Shown: positions 28,535-37,261 of the stretch, one piece after another
How positions within the stretch are numbered: the stretch's first letter is position 1
How the letters are laid out: each line of letters starts with the position of its first letter
Assembly: GCF_017876495.1 (NCBI RefSeq)
Contig: NZ_JAGIOB010000001.1
Span: forward strand, 1,240,001-1,304,000
Direction of reading: 5' to 3'
Length of the DNA: 64,000 nucleotides
From: Microlunatus capsulatus
Lineage (GTDB): Bacteria > Actinomycetota > Actinomycetes > Propionibacteriales > Propionibacteriaceae
Notes under the pieces: model-generated
Seen by the model: only the letters and a program-made list of their open reading frames with translations
What the model was told of the DNA's origin: nothing
The model's database searches: none
Position numbers and translations under genes: made by a program

Positions 28535-29686
28535 GTGGAGGTCGAGAACACCTGGGTGGGGCGGGCGGCTCCCCGCTTCCCCGACGTGCGCCGGGTGGCG
28601 GTGCTGCGGGGCAGCGGGCTCGGCGACCTCGTGCAGTCGCTGCCGGCCGCGGAGGCCCTGGCGGCGGCGTACCCCGACGCCGCGCTGACGCTGCTGGGCA
28701 CGCCCGGCCACCTCGCCCTGCTGGCCGAGCGGCCGTCCCCGTACCGGACGCTGCTGGCGCTGCCGGCCCGGCCCGGCGTCCAGGCGGGCGTCGAGGACCC
28801 GGCGGCGACGGCGACGTTCCTCGCGGACGCCCGGGCGCAGCGCTACGACCTCGCGGTGCAGCTGCACGGCGGCGGCCGCAACGCCAACCCCTTCCTGCTC
28901 GGGCTGGGCGCGCGGCACACCGTCGGCAGCCGGACCGACGACGCCCCCGAGCTCGAGCGGTGGCGCCCCTTCCTCCACCTCCAGCACGAGGTGCTGCGCG
29001 GGCTGGAGGTGGTGGCCCTGGCCGGTGCCGAGCCGGTCGGGCTGGAGCCGCGGATCCACCTGCGCCCGGTCGAGCAGGAGCAGCGGGACGCGGCCCTCGA
29101 CGGCCCGCCCACCGTGGTCGTGCACCCCGGGGCCAGCGACCCGCGGCGGCACTGGCCGGTCGAGCGGTTCGCGGCGGTGGTCGGGGCGCTCGTCGCGGAC
29201 GGGGTCCGGGTCGCGGTGGTCGGCGACGCCGCCGAGGCCGGGCTGGCGGAGGCGCTGCTGGCCGCGGTCGACGACCCCCGGGGGCGGGTCCGCTCCCTCG
29301 CCGGCGAGCAGGACATCGGCGCGCTGGTGGGCACGCTGGCGTCGGCCGACGTCGTGCTGGCCAACGACTCCGGGCCCCGGCACGTCGCCGCCGCCGTCGG
29401 CACCCGGACCGTCGGGGTCTACTGGGTCGGCAACGTCGTCACCGCCGCGCCGCTCGGCCGCAGCCGGCACCGGGTCCAGGTCGGCTTCACCACGCACTGC
29501 CCGGTGTGCGGGCGCGACCTCACCGAGCCGGGCTGGACGGCGGAGCGCTGCGAGCACGACCCGTCGATCGTCGGCGACGTCGACCCGGGCCGGGTGCTGG
29601 CCGACGTGCGGGCGCTGCTCGCCGACGCGGTGCAGGAGCGGCGGACGGCCGCGGGGACGGGAGGGCGACGTGGACAGGCTGGGTGA
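28535..29686 (+). CDS. Family 9 glycosyltransferase (heptosyltransferase-like), first copy
   Basis: 383 residues, GT-B fold. AVLRGSGLGDLVQSLPAAEAL is the N-terminal GT9 signature. VVVHPGASDPRRHWPVERFAAVV and LANDSGPRHVAAAVGTRTVGVYWVG form the ADP-heptose-binding half. A C-terminal CPVCGRDL...RCEH cluster is present. GTG 28535 follows GAGAGGGAGG. Divergent from hldE and overlapping the next GT9 by 17 bases, so it belongs to a heptose-transfer unit; the acceptor is unknown. Confidence 0.88.
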   Translation: MEVENTWVGRAAPRFPDVRRVAVLRGSGLGDLVQSLPAAEALAAAYPDAALTLLGTPGHLALLAERPSPYRTLLALPARPGVQAGVEDPAATATFLADARAQRYDLAVQLHGGGRNANPFLLGLGARHTVGSRTDDAPELERWRPFLHLQHEVLRGLEVVALAGAEPVGLEPRIHLRPVEQEQRDAALDGPPTVVVHPGASDPRRHWPVERFAAVVGALVADGVRVAVVGDAAEAGLAEALLAAVDDPRGRVRSLAGEQDIGALVGTLASADVVLANDSGPRHVAAAVGTRTVGVYWVGNVVTAAPLGRSRHRVQVGFTTHCPVCGRDLTEPGWTAERCEHDPSIVGDVDPGRVLADVRALLADAVQERRTAAGTGGRRGQAG

Positions 29687-30620
29687 GCCGGACGGCCGAC
29701 CGGAGCTGCTGGTGCTGCGCGCGCTGGGGCTGGGCGACCTGCTGGTCGCGGTGCCGGCGCTGCGCGGGATCCGCCGGGCCCGGCCCGACGCGCGGGTCGT
29801 GCTGGCGACATCGGCCTGGCTGGAGCCGGTGGTGGAGCTGGCCGACGCCGTCGACGTGCTGCTGCCGACCGTGGAGCTCGCCCCGCTGGAGCTCGCGCCG
29901 GGGCGGGTGGAGGCGGCGGTCGACCTGCACGGGCACGGGCCGCGCAGCCGGGCGGTCTGCGAGGCGGTCCGGCCGCAGCGGCTGGTCGGCTGGCGGGCGC
30001 CGGGCTGGGAGGGTCCCGAGCACCCCGACGACGTCCACGAGCGGGAGCGCTGGGCGAGCCTCGTCACCGCCCACGGGATGCCGGCCGACCCGCTGGACCT
30101 CGCCCTGCGGCGCCCCGACCTGCCGAGCCCCCACCCCGGGGCGGCGGTGGTGCACGTCGGCGCCGCCTTCGGCTCCCGGGAGTGGCCGGTGGAGCGGTTC
30201 GGCGCCGTGGCGGCCGCGCTCCGCGGCCGCGGCCTGGAGGTCGTCGTGACCGGCGGGGAGCGCGACGTCGAGCGGGCCCGGCGGGTGGCCGAGGTGGCGG
30301 GGCTGCCCCCGGCCGCGGTGCTCGCCGGACGGCTCCCGCTGCTGGACTTCGCCGCCCTGGTGGCCGGGGCCGCGCTGGTGGTGACGGCCGACACCGGTGC
30401 CGGGCACCTGGCGTCGGCCTACGCACGCCCCTCGGTCGTGGTCTTCGGCCCCGCCCCGCCGGAGCACTGGGGCCCGCCGCCCGGACCGCACGTCGCCCTC
30501 ACGCACGCCGCGCTGCGCGGCTCCTCCCCCTTCACCGACCAGCCCGACCCGGCGCTGCTCGCCGTCACCGTCGAGGAGGTGCTGGCCGCGGTCGACTCGC
30601 TCGACGTGAGCCCGCCCTGA
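29670..30620 (+). CDS. Family 9 glycosyltransferase (heptosyltransferase-like), second copy
   Basis: 316 residues, a diverged paralogue of its neighbour. LLVLRALGLGDLLVAVPALRGI opens the GT9 fold. AVVHVGAAFGSREWPVERFGAV and VVTADTGAGHLASAYARPSVVVFGP match the donor-site motifs. Start GTG 29670 is chosen by GGAGGG four bases before it and by the GT9 signature beginning right after. The longer open frame upstream overlaps the first GT9. It probably adds a second sugar to the same chain. Confidence 0.88.
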   Translation: MDRLGEPDGRPELLVLRALGLGDLLVAVPALRGIRRARPDARVVLATSAWLEPVVELADAVDVLLPTVELAPLELAPGRVEAAVDLHGHGPRSRAVCEAVRPQRLVGWRAPGWEGPEHPDDVHERERWASLVTAHGMPADPLDLALRRPDLPSPHPGAAVVHVGAAFGSREWPVERFGAVAAALRGRGLEVVVTGGERDVERARRVAEVAGLPPAAVLAGRLPLLDFAALVAGAALVVTADTGAGHLASAYARPSVVVFGPAPPEHWGPPPGPHVALTHAALRGSSPFTDQPDPALLAVTVEEVLAAVDSLDVSPP

Positions 30621-30628
30621 CGTGCGCG

Positions 30629-30663
30629 CCCTGAGCCTGTCGGAGGGCCTTCGACAGGCTCAG
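30629..30663. repeat. CCTGAGCC...GGCTCAGG palindromic repeat, third copy
   Basis: Same 35-base unit as at 15171, with one change (GTCGGAGG for GTCGAAGG, pairing kept by G-T). It lies between the convergent GT9 and yceI genes. Likely two-way terminator. Confidence 0.75.
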
Positions 30664-30718
30664 GCAGCGGTGGGCAGGCTCCGGCAGCGGAAGGGCCGGC
30701 CCTTCAGCGGGGTGGTCC

Positions 30719-31267
30719 TCAGGCGAGGACGGCCTCGATCTCGAGGCTGATGTCGATCTTGTCGCCGATGAGCAGCTTGCCGCCCTCGAGCGGGACGTTG
30801 AAGTCGACGCCGAACTCCTTGCGGCTGATCGAGGTGGTGGCCTCGGCCCCCAGCCGGGTGACGCCGTAGGCGTCGACGGCCACGCCGAGGAACTCCGCGG
30901 CCAGCTCGACGGGGCGGGTGCGGCCGTTGATGGTCAGGTCGCCGACGATGACGTGGCCGTCCGGGCCCTCGGTGACGCCGGTGGAGACGAAGACCAGCTG
31001 CTGGCCCGCCTCGGCGTCGAAGAAGTCGGTCGAGCGCAGGTGGCCGTCGCGCTGCTCGTTGTTGGTGGTGACCGAGGCGCTGGTGATGGCGACCTCGACG
31101 GTGCTGGCGGTCGGGTCGCCGGTGGTGACGATCGTGCCGGAGAAGTCCGCGAAGGTGCCGCGCACCTTGCTCATCAGGTGCCGGACGGTGAAGCCGACGG
31201 TGGAGTGGCTGGGGTCGACGGTCCAGGTGCCGGCCACCAGGCCGGTTCCGACGAGCTCTGCGGTCAT
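30719..31267 (-). CDS. YceI family lipid-binding protein
   Basis: 182 residues, lipocalin-like fold: WTVDPSHSTVGFTVRHLMSKVRGTF, INGRTRPVEL and SISRKEFGVDFN are diagnostic. No signal peptide is visible, so the protein is cytosolic, as in many actinobacteria, and may bind isoprenoid or amphiphilic molecules. ATG 31267 follows GAGGAGAGC. It is divergent from, and probably repressed by, the MarR regulator. Confidence 0.92.
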   Translation of the reverse strand: MTAELVGTGLVAGTWTVDPSHSTVGFTVRHLMSKVRGTFADFSGTIVTTGDPTASTVEVAITSASVTTNNEQRDGHLRSTDFFDAEAGQQLVFVSTGVTEGPDGHVIVGDLTINGRTRPVELAAEFLGVAVDAYGVTRLGAEATTSISRKEFGVDFNVPLEGGKLLIGDKIDISLEIEAVLA

Positions 31268-31314
31268 GGTGCTCTCCTCGAGAGGGACGGGTGCGGGCAC
31301 GGTGCCCGACACAG

Positions 31315-31382
31315 GTTGACGCTTCAACTGAGACCACCGTAAGCCGCACTGGTTGAAATGTCAACTAGTTGTGGGCTAGACT
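31315..31382. promoter_or_regulatory. Shared yceI-marR control region with two MarR-type operators
   Basis: Two palindromes GTTGA-N4-TCAAC lie at 31315-31328 and 31352-31365. The yceI promoter is TTGACA (31359-31364, minus), 17 bases, TACGGT (31336-31341). The marR promoter is TTGAAA (31353-31358), 18 bases, TAGACT (31377-31382), seven bases from ATG 31390. Operator 2 thus contains both -35 elements and operator 1 covers the yceI start point. Confidence 0.75.
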
Positions 31383-31389
31383 TCCGGCC

Positions 31390-31854
31390 ATGCCCCGCGT
31401 CCAGACCGCTCCCCGTTGGCTCGACGTCGAGCAGCAGAAGGTCTGGCGGGCCTACCTGCTGGGCAGCGCCCGCCTCGCCGAGCGGCTCGACGCCGACCTG
31501 CGCGAGTTCGGCCTGGACCTCGGGGAGTACGAGATCCTCGTCACCCTGTCCGAGGCCCCGGACCGCCGGGTGCGGATGTCCGAGCTGGCCGAGGCCGTGC
31601 ACCAGTCCCGCTCCCGGCTGACCCACACCGTCTCCCGGATGGAGAACGCCGGGCTGGTCGACCGCGCCAGCTGCCCGACCGACCGACGCGGCGTCTGGGC
31701 CCACCTGAGCGACGAGGGCTTCCGGCTGCTCGAGGTGGCCGCCCCCACCCACGTCGAGGCGGTCCGCCGCCACTTCGTCGAGGCCATGACGCCGGAGGAC
31801 TACGCCGCCGTCGGCCGCGGCTTCAGCGCCGTCCTCGCCACCACCGAGGACTGA
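31390..31854 (+). CDS. MarR family transcriptional regulator
   Basis: 154 residues with a winged helix: MSELAEAVHQSRSRLTHTVSRMENAGLVDRASCPTDRRGVWAHLSDEG holds the recognition helix and the DxR wing. Dimerisation helices flank it. The gene has a leaderless-type start (TAGACT seven bases upstream). Palindromes in its own promoter indicate autorepression and co-control of yceI. A Cys in RASCPTDRR, at the wing, might make it redox-sensitive; this is a guess. Confidence 0.92.
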   Translation: MPRVQTAPRWLDVEQQKVWRAYLLGSARLAERLDADLREFGLDLGEYEILVTLSEAPDRRVRMSELAEAVHQSRSRLTHTVSRMENAGLVDRASCPTDRRGVWAHLSDEGFRLLEVAAPTHVEAVRRHFVEAMTPEDYAAVGRGFSAVLATTED

Positions 31855-31928
31855 GCCGGCGGCCGCGGCGGTCCACCCCGTCGCGAGGACCGGGCGGGCG
31901 CGGCGCCGCCGACTAGCATGCACTCGAC

Positions 31929-34745
31929 ATGCCGAACGCCGTGAGCCTGCCGAACCCGGTCGCCGAGCTGCCCGAGGTCGGTGACCTGCGGGACCAGCTG
32001 CGCCGGCGCGGCGTCGCGCACACGCTGGACTCCACGAAGCTGACGCGCGCCCTCTACTCCTCCGACGCCTCGCTGTACCGCGTCGTCCCGCAGGCCGTCG
32101 CCCACCCCCGCACCGTCGAGGAGGCCGTCGCGGTCCTCGAGGCGGCGCGCGCGGCCGGCATGCCGGTGACCACCCGCGGCGCCGGCACCTCCTGCGCCGG
32201 CAACGCCGTCGGCCCCGGCCTGGTGCTGGACACCTCCCGCCACCTGACCGCGATCACCGCGCTCGACCCCGAAGCCCGGACGGCGACCGTCGAGCCCGGC
32301 GTCGTCCAGTCCTCGCTGCAGGTGGCCGCGGCCCCGCACGGCCTGCGCTTCGGGCCCGACCCCTCCACCCACAACCGCTGCACCATCGGCGGGATGATCG
32401 GCAACAACGCCTGCGGCCCCCGGGCGCTGGGCTACGGGCGGACGGCGGACAACGTCGTCGCCCTCGACGTGCTGACCGGCAGCGGCGAGCGGATCCTGCT
32501 CGACGGCACCGAGAGCGTCGACGCGTTCGCCAGCCTCACCGCGCTGAAGAAGGTGGTCGGGGCGAACCTCGGCACCATCCGCACCGAGTTCGGCCGCTTC
32601 GGCCGCCAGGTGTCCGGCTACAGCCTCGAGCACCTGCTGCCCGAGCGCCGCTTCGACGTCGCCCGCTTCTTCGCCGGCACCGAGGGCACGCTGGGCGTCA
32701 TCCTCGGCGCGACCGTCCGGCTGGTGGCCGACGCCCCGCACAAGCTGATGATCGCGCTCGGCTACGCCTCGATGGCCGACGCCGGCGACGCCGCCACCGC
32801 GATCCTCCCCCACCGCCCGACCGCCGCCGAGGGCCTGGACCGGCGCATCGTCGAGGTCGTCCGGCGCACGCACGGCGAGTCCGCGGTGCCGCCGCTCCCC
32901 CGCGGCGACGGGTGGATGTTCGTCGAGGTCGTCGGGGACGACCCGGCCGAGGTGCGCGCCCGGGCCGAGCGGGTGCTGGCCGACGGGCAGGCGCTCGACG
33001 GCTTCGTCGTCGACGACCCGCGGCAGGCGCTGGCGCTGTGGAAGATCCGCGAGGACGGCGCGGGGCTGGCCGGCGTCAGCCTGGCCTCGCCGGCCTACCC
33101 CGGCTGGGAGGACGCGGCGGTGCCGCCCGAGCACCTGGGCAGCTACCTGCGCGACTTCGACGCCCTGCTGGGACAGCACGGCCTCGACGGCCTGCCCTAC
33201 GGCCACTTCGGCGACGGCTGCGTGCACGTCCGGATCGACTTCCCGCTGACCACCGCGGGCGGCGACGCCGTGCACCGCGCCTTCCTGCAGGACGCGGCCG
33301 CGCTGGTCGCCCGCTACGGCGGCTCGATGTCCGGGGAGCACGGCGACGGCCGGGCCCGGTCCTCGCTGCTGCCCGCGATGTACTCCGCGGACGCCATCCG
33401 GCTGTTCGGGGAGGTCAAGGCGGCCTTCGACCCCGACGACCTGATGAACCCCGGCGTCCTCGTCGACCCGCGCCCCTACGACGCCGACCTGCGCGCGGTG
33501 CAGCTGGTGGGCAAGGTCGACCACTTCGCCCAGGAGGTGCACAACTGCTCCGGGGTGGGCAAGTGCCTGGCGAACACGACGCCGGGGCTCGGCGTCATGT
33601 GCCCCTCCTACCAGGCGACGCGGGAGGAGAAGGACTCCACCCGCGGCCGCGCCCGGGTGCTGCAGGAGATGATCAACGGCGAGGTGATCACCATGGGATG
33701 GAAGTCGCCCGCGGTGCACCAGGCCCTCGACCTCTGCCTGTCCTGCAAGGGATGTGCGCGCGACTGCCCCACCGGCATCGACATGGCCTCGTACAAGTCG
33801 CAGGTGATCGACCACACCTACAAGGGCAAGATCAGGCCGCGCAGCCACTACACGTTGGGCTGGCTGCCCCGCTGGGGCCGGATGATCACCCGCCACCGGC
33901 TGCTCTCGACCCTGATCAACACCACCATGGCCACCCCCGGCCTGCGCCGCGTCGTCCGCTGGACCGCCGGCGTCGACCAGCGCCGCGACCTGCCCCGCTT
34001 CGCCACCCGGGCCGCGCGCGACCGCGTCGCGGTGCCGGACGGCGGCGGGCGGCGCGTCGTGCTGTGGGTCGACTCGTTCTCCGACTGCTTCACCGGCGAG
34101 GGCGTCGAGGCGGCGGTGGCACTGCTGACCCAGGCCGGCTACGCCCCCGAGCTCCTGGAGCGCAACGCGTGCTGCGGGCTCACCTGGATCAGCACGGGCC
34201 AGCGCGACGGCGCCCGCCGCCAGCTGCTGAACGCCCTCGACGTCCTGCACCCGCACGTCGCCGCCGGCACCCCCGTCGTCGGGCTGGAGCCGTCCTGCCT
34301 CGCGGTCTGGCGCAGCGACGCCGCCGAGCTGCTGCCGGACGACCCGCGGGTCGCCGACCTGGCCACCGGCGTGCTGACCATGGCCGAGCTGCTCACCCGG
34401 ACCGAGGGCTGGCGACCGCCCGACCTCAGCGGCGTCGAGCTGGTGGCCCAGCCGCACTGCCACCACGCCTCGGTGATCGGCTGGAAGGCCGACGCCGACC
34501 TGCTCGCCGCCTCGGGGGCCACGGTGACGACGGTCGGCGGGTGCTGCGGTCTGGCCGGGAACTTCGGGGCCGAGAAGGGCCACTACGACGTCTCGGTCAA
34601 GGTGGCCGAGCACGACCTGCTGCCGGCCGTCGAGGCGCGACCCGACGCCGTCGTGCTGGCCGACGGGTTCTCCTGCCGGACGCAGCTGGCCGAGCTGGCG
34701 GGCCGCCGGGCCGTCACCCTGGCCGAGCTGCTCACCCGTCCCTGA
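31929..34745 (+). CDS. FAD-binding and Fe-S-binding oxidase (GlcD-GlcF-like fusion, D-lactate/2-hydroxyacid dehydrogenase type)
   Basis: 938 residues. The FAD_binding_4 domain (about 35-270) has TRGAGTSCAGNAVGPGLVLD and GMIGNNACGPRALGYGRTADNV. A FAD-oxidase C domain runs to about 540 and contains YGHFGDGCVHVRIDF. Iron-sulfur ligands follow in CSGVGKCLANTTPG...MCP and CLSCKGCARDCPTG. Two CCG domains (NACCGLTWIS; HCHHAS...GGCCGLAGNFG) finish the chain. It oxidises a D-2-hydroxyacid and passes electrons toward the membrane chain; D-lactate is the best guess. TAGCAT nine bases upstream suggests a nearly leaderless mRNA. Confidence 0.88.
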   Translation: MPNAVSLPNPVAELPEVGDLRDQLRRRGVAHTLDSTKLTRALYSSDASLYRVVPQAVAHPRTVEEAVAVLEAARAAGMPVTTRGAGTSCAGNAVGPGLVLDTSRHLTAITALDPEARTATVEPGVVQSSLQVAAAPHGLRFGPDPSTHNRCTIGGMIGNNACGPRALGYGRTADNVVALDVLTGSGERILLDGTESVDAFASLTALKKVVGANLGTIRTEFGRFGRQVSGYSLEHLLPERRFDVARFFAGTEGTLGVILGATVRLVADAPHKLMIALGYASMADAGDAATAILPHRPTAAEGLDRRIVEVVRRTHGESAVPPLPRGDGWMFVEVVGDDPAEVRARAERVLADGQALDGFVVDDPRQALALWKIREDGAGLAGVSLASPAYPGWEDAAVPPEHLGSYLRDFDALLGQHGLDGLPYGHFGDGCVHVRIDFPLTTAGGDAVHRAFLQDAAALVARYGGSMSGEHGDGRARSSLLPAMYSADAIRLFGEVKAAFDPDDLMNPGVLVDPRPYDADLRAVQLVGKVDHFAQEVHNCSGVGKCLANTTPGLGVMCPSYQATREEKDSTRGRARVLQEMINGEVITMGWKSPAVHQALDLCLSCKGCARDCPTGIDMASYKSQVIDHTYKGKIRPRSHYTLGWLPRWGRMITRHRLLSTLINTTMATPGLRRVVRWTAGVDQRRDLPRFATRAARDRVAVPDGGGRRVVLWVDSFSDCFTGEGVEAAVALLTQAGYAPELLERNACCGLTWISTGQRDGARRQLLNALDVLHPHVAAGTPVVGLEPSCLAVWRSDAAELLPDDPRVADLATGVLTMAELLTRTEGWRPPDLSGVELVAQPHCHHASVIGWKADADLLAASGATVTTVGGCCGLAGNFGAEKGHYDVSVKVAEHDLLPAVEARPDAVVLADGFSCRTQLAELAGRRAVTLAELLTRP

Positions 34746-34836
34746 CAGGTCCTTCCGTCCCGACTTCGCAGGACCAAGGTCCTGACTCGCGTCCGCGTCG
34801 GCGTGTCCGGGATGCTTCGCTGACAGACTTCCTGCC

Positions 34837-37209
34837 ATGTTGGCGATCCCCCGAGCCATCCCTGTTCGCGCGCGCTCCCTGGCCCTCGGCCTCCCCCTGC
34901 TCCTCACCGCACTGCTGACCCTGGACGCCGCCCCGGCCCAGGCGGCACCCGCGGGGACGGCGCCGGCGGCGGCCGCCGCGGTCGACCCGGGCGACCGCGC
35001 GTCGGTGGCGGCGGCCTACCGCGACGTCTACCTGCCGGCGGTGGCGGTGAGGGCCCCGGAACCGGCGGCCGGCACCACGACCAGCTGCGACGCCGGGAGC
35101 ACGCCGGTCGTCCTGCAGAACGCCACCCGCGACCTGGTGAACTACTTCCGGGCCATGAGCGGCGTCGGCCCCGTGACCTTCGACGCCCGCTTCTCGGCCA
35201 AGGCCCAGAAGGCGGCCCTGATCGGCTACGCCAACGGCGCCCTGAGCCATACCCCGTCGTCGCGGTCGACCTGCTGGAGCAGCGACGGCGCCGAGGCCGC
35301 GGCCAGCTCGAACCTCGCCCTGGGCTACGGCGGCGCCGACGTCGTCCGCGGCTACATGGACGACGCCGGGGAGGGCAACCTCGCGGCCGGGCACCGCTGG
35401 TGGCTGCAGCGACCCCGCACGCTGACGATGGGCAACGGGACCGTCGGCGGCTCCAACGCGCTGTGGGTGGCCGGCGACAGCGGCTTCACCACCGGCCCGC
35501 GCTACACGAGCTGGCCCTCGGCCGGCTACGTCCCCGGACCGCTGGAGCCGGGGGGCCGCTGGTCCTTCACCACCTGGGACCCCGACTACGACCTCAGCCG
35601 CGCCACCGTCGCCGTCCGCGGACCGGCCGGCGACCTCGCCGTCCGCCCGGCGCCGGTCGACGCGGCCTTCGGCTCGCTCGTCTTCGACGTCGGCACCATC
35701 GCGCGGCCCGCCGGCGCGGCCACGGACGCCTACGCCGTGACCGTCACCGGCATCCTCAAGCGGGGCGAGCCGATCACCCCGTACCGCTACACCGTCACGC
35801 TGTTCGACCCCGCCGCCGACATCCCCCTGGAGGCGGCCGGCCCGGTCACCGTCGAGGGCTCGCCGCTGGCGGGGCAGACCCTGCGCGCGACGGCGCCCGG
35901 CTGGTCGCTGCCGGGCACCACCACCACCTACCAGTGGTACCGCGGCAGCGGTCCGCTCCCCGGGGCCACGGGCGCCACGCTCCTGCTGGCACCCGGCGAT
36001 GTCGGCGAGCGGGTCAGCGTGGCCGTCACGGGCACGGCGCCCGGTCGGGACCCGCTCACGGTCTCCTCCGCCCCTACGTCGGTGGTGCGCGCGCCGGCCA
36101 CGGTCGAGGTCACCGCGACCTCGCCCGACCAGCGCCAGGTGGCGCTGGACGTCACCGTGACGGCGGGCGCCGAGCCCGCTCCGACCGGGACCGTCGACGT
36201 GCTCGAGGACGGCACCGTGGTCGCGCCGGGCGTGGCCCTGACGGCGGGGCGGGCCGACCGCACCCTGACCGACGTCAGCCCGGGCAGCCACCGCTACACC
36301 GTCCGCTTCGCCGGTGGCCCCCGCGTGGGCGCCGCCTCGACGACGGCCGCGGCCGTCGACGTGGGCGGGCCGGTCGCGGCCGAGCTGGACGTCGAGCCCC
36401 GCTCGACCGCCCCGGGCCGGCTGGCGCTCGACGTCGTCGTCTCCGCGGCGGGCGAGTCCGCCCCGGACGGCCGGCTCGAGGTGCGCGACGGCGGCCGGTT
36501 GGTGGGCACCACCACCTCGGTCACCGACGGCCGCGCGACCTGGTCGGTGACCGACCTCGCCCCTGGCGACCACACGCTGACCGTCCGCTGGCTGGGCTCG
36601 ACCCGTGTCGCGCCGGCCGCCGTCACCACCGTCGTCACCGTGCAGGACCGGGCCACCGCCGCGCTCGCGGTGACCCCGACCTCGACCTCGGTCGGCGCCC
36701 TCACCCTCGCCGTGGCGGTCGACGCGGCCGGCGCGCCGGTGCCGGGCGGGACCGTCACCGTCACCGAGGGCTCCCGCACGGTGGCCGGCGGCCTGCCGGT
36801 CGTGGCCGGCCGGGCCAGCTGGACGGCGAAGGGCCTGCCCAGCGGCGCGCACACCTACACCGTCAGCTTCAGCGGCACCGGCGCGGTGAAGCCCGCCCGG
36901 ACCACCCTCACGACCACGGTCAAGGCCAAGGTCACGCCGACCGTCACCCTGAAGGGGAGCTCGCCGTCGTCGCGGAAGGCGACCGTGGCGGTCACCGTGA
37001 AGGCCAGCGGACAGACCGGCCTCGGCGGCACCGTCACGGTCAAGGAGGGCAGCAGGACGCTGAAGAAGGGCCTGGCCGTGACGAAGGGCCGGGCGACCTG
37101 GACGGCGACCGGCCTGACGGCGGGCAAGCACACCTACACCGTCGTCTACGCCGGCACCTCGCAGGTGACGAGCGGCTCGGCGAAGGTGGCGGTCACGGTC
37201 AAGAAGTAG
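34837..37209 (+). CDS. Secreted CAP-domain protein with bacterial Ig-like repeats
   Basis: 790 residues with a signal peptide (cut near AQAA, about residue 37). A CAP/SCP-like domain covers about 85-215 (LVNYFRAMSGVGPVTFD, LSHTPSSRSTCWSS, GHRWWLQRP); the canonical GEN glutamate is replaced by SSNL. An Ig/PKD-like module follows (about 330-417, YQWYRGSGPLPGAT). Four Ig-like 3/5-type repeats of ~93 residues begin near 420, 513, 607 and 700. The last repeat is lysine-rich. No LPXTG or membrane anchor is seen, so the basic tail may hold it to the wall. CAGACT seven bases before ATG gives a leaderless start. Confidence 0.8.
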   Translation: MLAIPRAIPVRARSLALGLPLLLTALLTLDAAPAQAAPAGTAPAAAAAVDPGDRASVAAAYRDVYLPAVAVRAPEPAAGTTTSCDAGSTPVVLQNATRDLVNYFRAMSGVGPVTFDARFSAKAQKAALIGYANGALSHTPSSRSTCWSSDGAEAAASSNLALGYGGADVVRGYMDDAGEGNLAAGHRWWLQRPRTLTMGNGTVGGSNALWVAGDSGFTTGPRYTSWPSAGYVPGPLEPGGRWSFTTWDPDYDLSRATVAVRGPAGDLAVRPAPVDAAFGSLVFDVGTIARPAGAATDAYAVTVTGILKRGEPITPYRYTVTLFDPAADIPLEAAGPVTVEGSPLAGQTLRATAPGWSLPGTTTTYQWYRGSGPLPGATGATLLLAPGDVGERVSVAVTGTAPGRDPLTVSSAPTSVVRAPATVEVTATSPDQRQVALDVTVTAGAEPAPTGTVDVLEDGTVVAPGVALTAGRADRTLTDVSPGSHRYTVRFAGGPRVGAASTTAAAVDVGGPVAAELDVEPRSTAPGRLALDVVVSAAGESAPDGRLEVRDGGRLVGTTTSVTDGRATWSVTDLAPGDHTLTVRWLGSTRVAPAAVTTVVTVQDRATAALAVTPTSTSVGALTLAVAVDAAGAPVPGGTVTVTEGSRTVAGGLPVVAGRASWTAKGLPSGAHTYTVSFSGTGAVKPARTTLTTTVKAKVTPTVTLKGSSPSSRKATVAVTVKASGQTGLGGTVTVKEGSRTLKKGLAVTKGRATWTATGLTAGKHTYTVVYAGTSQVTSGSAKVAVTVKK

Positions 37210-37261
37210 GGATCCGTCGCGGACCGCACGGCGGAGGGCAGGGCCTGACAGACTCCGCCCC

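Noticed and set aside
26851-30620. An LPS core locus indicating a Gram-negative host
   Set aside because: Every other marker (MurT/GatD, DUF5130, LGFP amidase, leaderless starts, PepN type) is actinobacterial; HldE and GT9 also occur in actinobacterial glycan and antibiotic pathways.
31929-34745. Two separate genes (glcD and glcF)
   Set aside because: The frame runs without stop or internal SD from the FAD domain into the Fe-S/CCG domains, a known fusion architecture.
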